Source: Pigmentiphaga sp. NML080357
Lineage (GTDB): Bacteria > Pseudomonadota > Gammaproteobacteria > Burkholderiales > Burkholderiaceae_B
Direction of reading: 5' to 3'
DNA: 64,000 bases
Assembly (NCBI RefSeq): GCF_002188465.1
Contig: NZ_NINW01000037.1
Coordinates: 62,001-126,000 of the forward strand
Part shown: piece by piece, positions 1 through 7,002 of the stretch
Numbering within the stretch: position 1 is the first letter of the stretch
Layout: each line of letters opens with the position of its first letter
Program-made: the position numbers and the translations under genes
Notes under the pieces: generated by a model
What the model was told of the DNA's origin: nothing
Database searches by the model: none
Seen by the model: only the letters and a program-made list of their open reading frames with translations

Positions 1-306
1 GGCGTCGCCTCGACCAAGCGCAGCCAACTGTTCCCGGATACGCCCACCATTGCCGAAACCGTGCCAGGCTACGTCTCGGTCTCGTGGAACGGCTTCGCCG
101 CCCCCGCCGGCACGCCGCCCGCGATCGTCGACAAGCTCAACGCCGCCGTCCGCGAAGTGGTCAAGGACCCGGCCATCAATAAGAAGCTGATCGAAGTGGG
201 CATGATCCCGCAGACCAACACGCCCAAGGAGTTCCAGGATTTCCTGGTTTCGGAAATCCAGAAGTGGAGCAAGGTTATTGATACGGCCAAGATAGAAAAA
301 CAATAA
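1..306 (+). CDS. Bug/TctC-family solute-binding protein, C-terminal part
   Basis: The reading frame is open from the first base and ends in TAA at 304-306, so only the last 101 residues are present. The text contains the C-terminal signature of tripartite tricarboxylate transporter receptors: PTIAETVPGY followed by a WNGFAAPAGTPPAIVDKLNAA-like helix and an acidic/aromatic tail. These proteins are periplasmic receptors for small carboxylates and are amplified in Bordetella-like bacteria. It lies directly upstream of ligK and ligI on the same strand, so it may bind a substrate of that pathway, but the 278-bp repeat-rich spacer argues for a separate transcript. The N-terminus lies outside the window. 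Confidence 0.9.
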   Translation, partial: GVASTKRSQLFPDTPTIAETVPGYVSVSWNGFAAPAGTPPAIVDKLNAAVREVVKDPAINKKLIEVGMIPQTNTPKEFQDFLVSEIQKWSKVIDTAKIEKQ

Positions 307-584
307 CCCCCCCCTACGCGCTTACGCGCGCCCCCCAGGGGGCGATGCGGGTGGACCGGCGGAGCCGGATCCACCGCATCCTGGGTCTAGGACCGGTATC
401 TTGGGTTGGGGCACCTGTGCTTCGCTGGCTGCCAGCGGTAGCCACGGTGCCGCAGGCCGAGAAAGCCGTCCTAAACCCAGGGCGCCGCGGCTCCGGCTTT
501 GCCGGTCCGCCAGCGCCGCCCCCTTGAGGGGGAGCGCGAAGCGCGAGGGGGTGGGCTTCCCATGGCTTCCCTCTTTGGAGAATC
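307..584. repeat. Repeat-like intergenic spacer with nested hairpins
   Basis: This is a non-coding spacer rich in GC palindromes. Bases 344-355 and 369-380 form a long stem (GATGCGGGTGGA with ATCCACCGCATC) whose inner loop itself pairs CCGG with CCGG. A second block near 517-560 pairs a CCCCCTT/AGGGGG core with a GCGCGAAGCGCG arm. A similar hairpin block recurs at 45283-45380, so this looks like a dispersed intergenic element, possibly also ending transcription of the upstream receptor gene. Confidence 0.55.
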
Positions 585-1289
585 ATGATGTTGGGTGTAG
601 TCGTAAGGAAAAAGCCGGCGTTGCCCGAGGGCGCGGCGGAGAAGCTGGCCGCGCAGGGCGTGGCCACGGTGCATGAGGCGCAGGGGCGCAGCGTCGGGCT
701 GATGAAGCCTTACATGCGGCCGATCTATGCGGGCGCGGCGATTGCCGGGCCGGCGGTGACCGTGCTGGCGCAGCCGGGCGACAACTGGATGCTGCACGTG
801 GCGGTCGAGCAGTGCTCGCCGGGCGACATCCTCGTCGTGGGCTGCACCACCGAGAATGCCGACGGCATGTTCGGCGACCTGCTCGCCACGTCGCTCAAGG
901 CCCGCGGCGTGCGCGGCCTCGTCATCGATGCCGGCGTGCGCGACGTGGCCACGCTCACCGCCATGGGCTTCCCGGTCTGGTCCAAGGCCGTCAACGCGCG
1001 CGGCACGGTCAAGGCCACCATCGGCTCGGTCAACGTGCCTATCGTATGCGCCGGCGCGCTGGTCCACCCGGGCGATGCCATCGTCGCCGACGACGACGGC
1101 GTGGCGATCGTGCCGAATGCCCAGGTGGCCTCGGTCGTCCAGAAGGCCGAGAAGCGTGTCCAGGAAGAAGAAGGCAAGCGTGCCCGCCTGGCCGCGGGCG
1201 AACTGGGCCTGGACATCTACAAGATGCGTCCCAAGCTGGAAGAAGCGGGCCTGCGCTATGTCGATTCGCTGGACGAATTGAACGGCTGA
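585..1289 (+). CDS. ligK: 4-carboxy-4-hydroxy-2-oxoadipate aldolase (RraA-fold)
   Basis: A 234-residue RraA/HMG-aldolase-family protein. The aldolase splits 4-carboxy-4-hydroxy-2-oxoadipate into pyruvate and oxaloacetate, the last step of protocatechuate 4,5-cleavage and gallate breakdown. The active-site block [10 protein letters not shown] (about residues 107-116) supplies the conserved Arg-Asp pair that coordinates the divalent metal, and GDNWMLHVA plus GDILVV match the N-terminal half of the family. A TTTGGAG ribosome site at 574-580 supports the ATG at 585; a second ATG follows at once. The next gene, ligI, acts two steps earlier in the same route, which favours LigK over the RNase E regulator RraA. 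Substrate specificity is inferred from family and neighbour. Confidence 0.8.
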   Translation: MMLGVVVRKKPALPEGAAEKLAAQGVATVHEAQGRSVGLMKPYMRPIYAGAAIAGPAVTVLAQPGDNWMLHVAVEQCSPGDILVVGCTTENADGMFGDLLATSLKARGVRGLVIDAGVRDVATLTAMGFPVWSKAVNARGTVKATIGSVNVPIVCAGALVHPGDAIVADDDGVAIVPNAQVASVVQKAEKRVQEEEGKRARLAAGELGLDIYKMRPKLEEAGLRYVDSLDELNG

Positions 1290-1371
1290 GACCGCCCTTG
1301 GGGGGAGACCTCTCCACCGGACCCCGCGACGATCCGCCGCGGCCATCCTCGAACCTCATCGTTGCTGAATC

Positions 1372-2247
1372 ATGAAAACCTGCGCTGCACCTGACCCCAA
1401 TCCCGTCAAACCGCGCGAAGCGCTGCCTGCCGGCGCCTGCGATGCCCACTGCCACGTGTTCGGCCCCGCCGACCGCTTCCCCTATGCGCCCGATCGCAGC
1501 TATACGCCGCCCGATGCGCCCTTCGAGCGCCTGCGCGAGCTGCATGACTGGCTGGGCCTGGACCGCGCCGTCATCGTGCAGGCAAGCTGCCACGGCGACG
1601 ACAACTCCGCCATGCTCGATGCCATCGCGCGCAGCGAGGGCCGCTACCTCGGCGTGGCCATCGTCAACGGTTCCGAGACCGACGAGCAACTGGCAGACCT
1701 GCATGCCGGCGGCGTGCGCGGCGTGCGTTTCAACTTCGTCCAGCACCTGGGCGGCGCGCCCGACCTGGAGATCTTCGACAAGACCGTCGGCCGCCTGGGC
1801 GAGCTCGGCTGGCACGTCGTGCTGCACCTGGACGCGCAGGACATCGTCACCTACAGCGATCGCATCAACCGCATCCGGGTGCCGTTCGTCATCGACCACA
1901 TGGGTCGCGTACAGGCCGCCAAGGGGCTGGACCAGGAGCCTTTCCGCGCGCTGCTGGAGCTGATGAAGAACCCGCTGGCCTGGGTCAAGGTGTGCGGCGG
2001 CGAGCGCGTGTCGGTCGGCAAGCGTCCCTTCGCCGATGCCGCGCCCTTCGCCTCCCGGCTGATCGAGGCCGCTCCCGACCGCGTGCTCTGGGGCACCGAC
2101 TGGCCGCACCCGAACATCTCGAAGGACATGCCCAACGACGGCGAGCTGGTCGACCTGATGCTGGACTTCTGCCCGGATCCGGCGCTGCGCCGCAAGCTGC
2201 TGGTCGAGAATCCCGAAAAGCTCTACGGATTCAAGCCCCTGGCCTGA
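1372..2247 (+). CDS. ligI: 2-pyrone-4,6-dicarboxylate hydrolase
   Basis: A 291-residue amidohydrolase-2 protein. LigI opens the lactone 2-pyrone-4,6-dicarboxylate to 4-carboxy-2-hydroxymuconate/4-oxalomesaconate. The sequence has the expected DAHCHVFGP metal-binding block near residue 24, an R-FNFVQHLGG substrate-anion segment, the VVLHLDA and FVIDHMGR strands, and the terminal VLWGTDWPHPN motif with the catalytic Asp. The length fits the family (about 290). It sits 82 bp after ligK on the same strand, probably co-transcribed. The enzyme between them in the pathway (LigJ hydratase) and the 4,5-dioxygenase are not in the window and may lie upstream. The ribosome site is weak, but the ATG agrees with homologue length. 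Confidence 0.88.
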   Translation: MKTCAAPDPNPVKPREALPAGACDAHCHVFGPADRFPYAPDRSYTPPDAPFERLRELHDWLGLDRAVIVQASCHGDDNSAMLDAIARSEGRYLGVAIVNGSETDEQLADLHAGGVRGVRFNFVQHLGGAPDLEIFDKTVGRLGELGWHVVLHLDAQDIVTYSDRINRIRVPFVIDHMGRVQAAKGLDQEPFRALLELMKNPLAWVKVCGGERVSVGKRPFADAAPFASRLIEAAPDRVLWGTDWPHPNISKDMPNDGELVDLMLDFCPDPALRRKLLVENPEKLYGFKPLA

Positions 2248-2275
2248 GCGCCCTCTTCTTCCAGGTTTTACCCGC

Positions 2276-2309
2276 GGCCCCGGACGTGCAGATTCTGCGC
2301 CCCGGGGCC
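2276..2309. terminator. Bidirectional hairpin between convergent ligI and dapA-like gene
   Basis: GGCCCCGG (2276-2283) pairs with CCGGGGCC (2302-2309), and the loop contains a further GCAGA/TCTGC pairing. It lies between the 3' ends of two convergent genes. U-tracts on both sides are weak. Confidence 0.5.
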
Positions 2310-2340
2310 ATCTCGTTTCCGGCGTCGGATTCGGCGCGGA

Positions 2341-3234
2341 CTAGGCCGACGCGCGGATGCGTTCGACCACCGCGGCAAGATCGGCGCGGACCTTCTCGCC
2401 CAAGGCGCCGATAGGGGGACGGGCCGGACCTGCATCGCGCCCGGCCAATGCCATGGCCTCCTTGATGACTACCGGGAAGGACCCCCAGGCCCAGGCCGCG
2501 CGCAACGGCGCGAAGACATTGGAAATGCGCACCGCCTCGCCATGGTCGCCCGCCTTCAGGGCGTCGTACATCCTTACCATCAGTTCGGGAAACACATTCG
2601 CGGCCGGCGATATCGTCCCCTGCCCGCCATGGAACATCATGGCCAGCGCCACCGTGTCGCGTCCGGAGAACAGCAGCGCGGGACGAGGCGCGGTCAGCAG
2701 GTACTCCACGGATTGGGTCAGGTCGCCGCTCGAATCCTTGATGCCGACGATGTTCTCGGCCGCCCGCATGCAGCGGGCCAGGGTGGCGGGCTGCACGTTG
2801 ACGCTGGTGCGCGGCGGATTGTTGTAGAGCATCACGGGCAGCCTCGTCGCGCGCGCGACCGCGGTGTAGTGCTCCACCAATTCGTCTTGCGAGGGCTGGG
2901 CGAAGTACGGCGTGATGACCAGGGCGAGATCGACGCCCAGGACTTCGGCGGCCCGGGTCAGTTCGATGGACTTGCGCGTAGTGGCGCCGCCTGTGCCGGC
3001 ATACAGCGGCACGCGGCCATCGATGGCGCGCATCGACAATTCCAGCAGCCGGATGTGTTCGTCGGTATCCAGGGCGAAGAATTCGCCCTGGCTGCCTGCC
3101 ACCGAGATGCCGTGCACGCCGGCCTGAATGTAGCCTTCGATCAGTTCGCCCACCTTCGCCTCGTCCAGGCGATAGTCGCGGGTGAACGGCGTGGCCATGG
3201 CCGGCACGACGCCGTGGAACTTCGATGTCTGCAT
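2341..3234 (-). CDS. Dihydrodipicolinate synthase/N-acetylneuraminate lyase family protein
   Basis: A 297-residue class I aldolase-fold enzyme. The start is the ATG at 3232-3234, preceded by a CTGGAG ribosome site. The sequence begins KFHGVVPAMATPFT and carries the family landmarks: GEFFAL loop (normally GE...L), YAGTGGATTRKSIELT, the catalytic Tyr in VMLYNNPPRTS and the Schiff-base Lys in IVGIKDSSGDL. Such proteins act on 2-oxo acids by aldol cleavage, dehydration or condensation. It is unlikely to be housekeeping DapA, because it sits at the end of a catabolic unit with an FAH hydrolase and a solute receptor, so pyruvate-releasing aldolase or dehydratase activity is more probable. The reading frame stays open upstream through the out-of-frame ABC remnant, which is incidental. 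Confidence 0.82.
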   Translation of the reverse strand: MQTSKFHGVVPAMATPFTRDYRLDEAKVGELIEGYIQAGVHGISVAGSQGEFFALDTDEHIRLLELSMRAIDGRVPLYAGTGGATTRKSIELTRAAEVLGVDLALVITPYFAQPSQDELVEHYTAVARATRLPVMLYNNPPRTSVNVQPATLARCMRAAENIVGIKDSSGDLTQSVEYLLTAPRPALLFSGRDTVALAMMFHGGQGTISPAANVFPELMVRMYDALKAGDHGEAVRISNVFAPLRAAWAWGSFPVVIKEAMALAGRDAGPARPPIGALGEKVRADLAAVVERIRASA

Positions 3235-3257
3235 GTGGACTCCAGTGAAGAACGGCG

Positions 3258-3575
3258 TCAATCCCCAACGCCCATGAGGCGGCCCAGGTGGCCGACGTAT
3301 TGCCCGAAGGCGGCCTGCTCCTTGGTGGTGCGCGGGTCGCGCGGACGCGGCAGGTCGATGCGCACGTCCTCGACGATGCGCCCCGGGCCTTCGCTCATGA
3401 CCAGCACGCGGTCGGACAGAAAGACCGCCTCGGCGATACTGTGCGTGATCAGCAGCACCGTCTGCCTCATTTCCTGCCAGAGCCGGAGCAGCTCGACGTT
3501 GAGCTGGTCGCGCGTGAGCGCGTCCAGCGCGCCGAAAGGCTCGTCCAGCAGCAGCACCCGGGGACGGGTGACACA
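3258..3575 (-). pseudogene. ABC transporter ATP-binding protein remnant (C-terminal half)
   Basis: About 100 codons of a nitrate/sulfonate/taurine-type (SsuB/TauB) ATPase remain, from Walker B to the stop at 3258. Visible are VLLLDEPFGALDALTR (Walker B plus D-loop), the switch His in VLLITHSIAEAVFLSDR, and the typical PRPRDPRT tail. Walker A, the Q-loop and the LSGG signature are absent, so the protein cannot bind or hydrolyse ATP. Upstream it joins, around 3571-3585, a different gene fragment in another frame. The ATPase would have paired with the solute-binding protein at 3901-4905, but no permease gene is present. Confidence 0.8.
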
Positions 3576-3900
3576 CGCGTGCGGTATGCGGGTGCTCGGG
3601 CGTGACCTGCACCATCTCGGCATAGAACTCGCAATAGTTGCCGTCCGGATCCTTGAACACCAGGAACAGATTCTCGCCGGGACCGTGCTTGCCGATGCCG
3701 CGCACGATCTCCACGCCCCGGTCCTGCATGTAGCGCGCCGCCTCCTCTATCTCGGCCAGCGAGCCCAGCTCGTACGAGAAATGCTCCATGCCCGGACGGC
3801 CCGGTGCGTAGGTCGCCTCGCGCAGCGGCCCGTCGGGCGGAATCTGCGCCGACGTGCCCCAGCCTGCGGGGACAGGGTCGATTCGCCATGGCGTCGCCTC
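3576..3900 (-). pseudogene. VOC/extradiol-dioxygenase-like remnant (C-terminal half)
   Basis: An open frame starts immediately after the stop codon of the solute-binding protein gene and encodes the second half of a VOC-superfamily protein. It includes the metal-ligand segments GMEHFSYEL and DPDGNYCEFYAEM, preceded by PWRIDPVPAGWGTSAQIPP. The first half (N-terminal VOC module and start codon) is missing, and the last residues run into the ABC ATPase remnant near 3571-3585. An ATG at 3789 could start a short product but would lack one of the three metal ligands. I read it as a deletion remnant, not a functional gene. Confidence 0.7.
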
Positions 3901-4905
3901 CTACTTCAACAAGTCGTTGGTATAGGTGTCCTGCGGCTTGATCTTGCCGTTCAGGCCGAAGGCCTTGTCGACGAACTGCACCGTCGACCGCATGCGGTCC
4001 TCGCGCAGATGGCCCAGCCCCTTGTCCTTGGCCGCCGGGTCGATCAGCAGATCGGCCATGTCCTTGATCTGCGCGAGCGCCACCGCACGGTCGGTGACGG
4101 GAAACGCCTTGACCATGAGGTCGGCCGCGCGCTCGGGATGGGCGAACGCGTACTCGTAGCCGCGATAGGACGCCTTCAGGAACTTGCGCACCATGTCGGG
4201 CCGCTTCCCGATCGTGTCTTCGCTGGCGGCAAAACCGCTGCCGTAGGCGTCGAGCCCGAAGTCACTGTATTCGATCCACCCTAGCGTTACGCCCGCCGCG
4301 TCGGCCTGTTTCTGCGTGACCGCGCGATTGCTCGCCCGCCAGCATTCGGCCAGGTCGATGCGGCCTTCGATGAGCGAAGCATCGACCACCGCGGGATCCA
4401 TGCGCAGCAGCCGGATGCTGTCGCGCGGCTGGCCATTCAATTCCAGCCAGGCGGGCACGACGTTATGCACCGGCGAGGCGGAGCCGCCGCCCAGGAGCAG
4501 GCCCTTCATGTCGGCCGGGGTCTTGGGACGGTGCCGCTTGGTATCGAAGCAGATGCCGGCGGGCCAGCGCGTGTTGAGCGCGCCCACCATGCGGATCTTT
4601 CCGCCGTTGGCCCGGTTCAGGACCAGGCTGATCGGATCGACGTAGCCGAACTCGTATTGCCCCTGGTCGAGCTCGTTGGCCGTGCGGTTGCCGCCGTAGC
4701 CGCGCTGGATGTTGACGTCCAGGCCGGCCTCCTTGAAGTAGCCCAGTTCCTGCGCCACGATCACGCCCACCGAGCTGCCTTGCGGCAGCCACGCCATGTT
4801 GTAGCTGACCTTCTCCTGCGCGAGCGCCGCGCCGGTCCAGCCGATCAGCGCGGCCAGGCCGAGTACCCGCCCCCACGCCGCGATGCCTTGCCTACTGGGT
4901 TGCAT
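3901..4905 (-). CDS. NMT1/THI5-like ABC transporter substrate-binding protein
   Basis: A 334-residue periplasmic solute receptor. The start is the ATG at 4903-4905 with GGAGAAG upstream; an upstream in-frame start gives a longer N-terminus without its own ribosome site. The signal peptide runs to about residue 28 (hydrophobic core GLAALIGWTGAALA, cleavage before QEKVSYNMAW). The rest follows the SsuA/NMT1 fold: WLPQGSSVGVIVAQELGYFKE, a substrate-pocket GYVDPISLV segment and FLKASYRGYEYAF. Ligands of this family include sulfonates, nitrate-like anions and aromatic acids; the ligand here cannot be read. The cognate permease is absent and the ATPase is only a fragment, so the receptor is orphaned unless it borrows another transporter. 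Confidence 0.85.
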   Translation of the reverse strand: MQPSRQGIAAWGRVLGLAALIGWTGAALAQEKVSYNMAWLPQGSSVGVIVAQELGYFKEAGLDVNIQRGYGGNRTANELDQGQYEFGYVDPISLVLNRANGGKIRMVGALNTRWPAGICFDTKRHRPKTPADMKGLLLGGGSASPVHNVVPAWLELNGQPRDSIRLLRMDPAVVDASLIEGRIDLAECWRASNRAVTQKQADAAGVTLGWIEYSDFGLDAYGSGFAASEDTIGKRPDMVRKFLKASYRGYEYAFAHPERAADLMVKAFPVTDRAVALAQIKDMADLLIDPAAKDKGLGHLREDRMRSTVQFVDKAFGLNGKIKPQDTYTNDLLK

Positions 4906-4953
4906 GTCTTCTTCTCCATACGTCGTACAGCGAATGACCACCACCCGGCGCGC

Positions 4954-5883
4954 TCAGACCCGTTCGGCTTGCACCTGGTTGGACAGACGGCCGATGCCGT
5001 CGATGCTGGCGACCATGGTGTCGCCGGACTTGAGGTAGATCCCCCGTCCCATGCCGACCCCCGTGGGCGTGCCGGTGGCCACCACGTCGCCGGGTTCGAG
5101 CGTGACGATGGTGGACAGGTAGGCGATCTGCTCGCGGACGGTCCAGATCATGTTGGCCGTGCTGTCCTCTTGCATCGGCTGGCCATTGACGTCCAGCCGC
5201 AACTGCACGGCCTGCGGGTCGGGAATCTGCCATGCCGGTACCAGCCACGGCCCCAGCGGCGCGAAGGTGTCGTGGCACTTGCCCTGGAACCAGTCGTGCT
5301 TGAAGGGGTAGTCGTTGCGGACGTTGAGATCGCGCGCCGAGACGTCGTTGAGGATCGTGTAGCAGGCCACGGCATCCAGCGCGCGCTCGACCGGCACCCG
5401 GCGGCAACGGGTACCGATGACGGCAGCCAGTTCGACCTCCCAGTCCAGCATCGCGGTCTCGGGCGGCAATTGCACGACGTCGCCATGGCCGACCACGGTG
5501 TTCGACAGCTTCAGGAACATGTAGGGCTTGCTCTGCGACTTCGCCGCCAGCACGGTACCCATCTCATTGGCGTGGGCCGCGTAGTTCGAAGCGGCGCAGA
5601 AAATGCGCTGCGGCACGTAGGGCGCGGCCACCGCGCCACCCTCGACCGGCGTGATCGCGCCGGCCGCCGCCAGCCGCGCGGCTGCCGGCCCGGCTTCGCG
5701 CAGCCACGGGCCGGTGCGGGCCCATTCCTTGAGCATCTGGGCGACACCGCCGCGGCAGGCCTCGGGCAACGCGGGCAGGCCCGCCGCCAGGGCGGCGTCC
5801 AGGTCGTACAGGCGCTGGTCCAGCACCAAGGCGGGAGCTAGCCGGTGGTTCCGGCGGTAGGTGGCAAGGGCGATCCAGGACAT
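4954..5883 (-). CDS. Fumarylacetoacetate hydrolase (FAH) family protein
   Basis: A 309-residue FAH-superfamily enzyme; members hydrolyse or hydrate/decarboxylate acylpyruvates and 2-oxo-diacids from aromatic degradation. The metal-binding Glu-Glu motif is seen in MLDWEVELAAVIG, the lid and substrate residues in ILNDVSARDLNVRNDYPFK, and the C-terminal VATGTPTGVGMGRG loop. An N-terminal domain of about 85 residues precedes the catalytic core, as in the 2-hydroxyhepta-2,4-diene-1,7-dioate isomerase subgroup. GGAGGAG lies just upstream of the ATG. It is the first gene of the unit under the promoter region 5884-5990 and is followed after 48 bp by the solute-binding protein gene. Confidence 0.85.
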   Translation of the reverse strand: MSWIALATYRRNHRLAPALVLDQRLYDLDAALAAGLPALPEACRGGVAQMLKEWARTGPWLREAGPAAARLAAAGAITPVEGGAVAAPYVPQRIFCAASNYAAHANEMGTVLAAKSQSKPYMFLKLSNTVVGHGDVVQLPPETAMLDWEVELAAVIGTRCRRVPVERALDAVACYTILNDVSARDLNVRNDYPFKHDWFQGKCHDTFAPLGPWLVPAWQIPDPQAVQLRLDVNGQPMQEDSTANMIWTVREQIAYLSTIVTLEPGDVVATGTPTGVGMGRGIYLKSGDTMVASIDGIGRLSNQVQAERV

Positions 5884-6124
5884 GCGGCGACTCCTCCGGT
5901 TGATGAAACCTCGTTATTATTTGCATTCACTTTCATCAAATTGTGTGCAATTTTATTTTCTAGCATTCAAACCAGTCAAGAAAAGCGCACTAGGGGGAAA
6001 CGCGCAGGCGCGCGTCGGCGACATCGCCGCAAGGAAGATCGAGAGCAGGAAGAGGAGAAAAAGAAGAAAGCGCCCCGCCGCCCGGCTGGAGGCGGCAGGG
6101 AGCGCGGCGCGCGGCGCGCGGCGC
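5884..6124 (-). promoter_or_regulatory. Promoter/operator region of the FAH unit and 3' end of the GntR gene
   Basis: Bases 5910-5990 are strikingly AT-rich for this genome and hold a near-perfect palindrome AAATTGTGTGCAATTTT at 5938-5954, of the TTGT-NN-CAA type recognised by GntR/FCD regulators. The same core plus a TAGCATTCA block (5961-5969) recurs upstream of the GntR gene. Downstream of the GntR stop, a GCCGCC/GGCGGC hairpin (6077-6096) with a U-rich tract on the minus strand (6052-6070) is a plausible terminator for the regulator gene. Confidence 0.55.
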
Positions 6125-6808
6125 TCAGGCGGCGGAAGCGGAAGGATGACGCTCGCGCCCGAAGTGCTGCAGCACGTTCATCGCGGAATTGGCTGCATGG
6201 CTCTGCATGGCGCGCGCGGCGGCGTCGCCGTCGTGCGCCAGCAGCGCTTTCACGACGGCTTCGTGCTCGACGTGGGAGTGCTGCAGGCGGTTTTCGGCCA
6301 CGAAGAATCCCTGCGCGCGGAACGGCGCCAGCCGCTGCCGCAGGCCGACCGCGATTTCCTGCAGTGTCTTGTTGCGTGCTCCGGCATAGATGAGCGCGTG
6401 GAACTCTTCGTTGAGCTCGGCATAGGCCTTCGAATCGCCCCGCGCGGCCGCCTCGGCCGCCTGCTGGTGAATGAACTCGATCCGCTTGCGGTCGCTGGGC
6501 GCTGCCCGCAACGCGCACAGTTTGGCGCACAGCGCCTCCACTTCGCCGGAGGCCTCGAACAACCCATCCAGGTCGGACTCCGCCATGAGGGCGACGGAAA
6601 ACCCCCGGCGCGGCAGATATTCGACCAGCCGCGTCGAGGCCAATTGCCGCAGGGCGTCCCGGACGGGGCTGCGGGAGACGTTGAAACGGGTGGCGATGGA
6701 TTGCTCGTCCAGACGTTCCCCGGGCTGGAAATGCCCGCGCACGATTTCTTCGGCCAGCTGGTCCGCCACGGTTTGGGAAAGTGTCTTGCCGGGTCCTTTG
6801 TCCGTCAT
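6125..6808 (-). CDS. GntR-family transcriptional regulator, FCD/FadR subfamily
   Basis: A 227-residue regulator from the ATG at 6806-6808; a TTG 11 codons upstream is in frame but has no better ribosome site. The N-terminal winged helix (SQTVADQLAEEIVRG, FNVSRSPVRDALRQL recognition helix, YLPRRGFSV wing) is followed by the all-helical FCD ligand domain with the ELNEEFHALIYAGARN and HEAVVKALLAHD segments that carry metal/ligand-binding residues. It probably represses the FAH/solute-receptor/DapA-like unit just downstream on the same strand. Matching operator-like palindromes in front of both transcripts suggest autoregulation and control of the unit. Confidence 0.88.
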   Translation of the reverse strand: MTDKGPGKTLSQTVADQLAEEIVRGHFQPGERLDEQSIATRFNVSRSPVRDALRQLASTRLVEYLPRRGFSVALMAESDLDGLFEASGEVEALCAKLCALRAAPSDRKRIEFIHQQAAEAAARGDSKAYAELNEEFHALIYAGARNKTLQEIAVGLRQRLAPFRAQGFFVAENRLQHSHVEHEAVVKALLAHDGDAAARAMQSHAANSAMNVLQHFGRERHPSASAA

Positions 6809-6839
6809 GTCGGAACCTTGAATCGATGTCGCCTGGGCC

Positions 6840-6884
6840 AAATTGTCTACAAAAACATCTTACCGCATACAATCTTAGCATTCA
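6840..6884 (-). promoter_or_regulatory. Operator-like palindrome upstream of the GntR gene
   Basis: AAATTGTCTACAAAAA at 6840-6855 shares the AAATTGT-N-T-N-CAA core with the palindrome at 5938-5954. A TAGCATTCA block at 6876-6884 also matches one at 5961-5969. It lies about 35 bp ahead of the regulator's ATG, in a position suited to autorepression. Confidence 0.5.
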
Positions 6885-7002
6885 GGCGCGACGAGACACG
6901 TCGCTTGGAAAGGACAAATCAACGCAAGAGGACAGAAGCGCGCCGGAGGCCGACGCACATATCGGGCACCGGCCGGGTCGCGGCCGACGCCGCCGTGCAA
7001 GC

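Noticed and set aside
585-1289. RraA regulator of RNase E
   Set aside because: Same fold, but adjacency to ligI and sequence length of 234 favour the metal-dependent aldolase.
2341-3789. Continuous frame joining the VOC remnant to the DapA-like enzyme
   Set aside because: The middle third is the ABC remnant read in the wrong frame, and the DapA-like part has its own ATG and ribosome site, so a fusion protein is unlikely.
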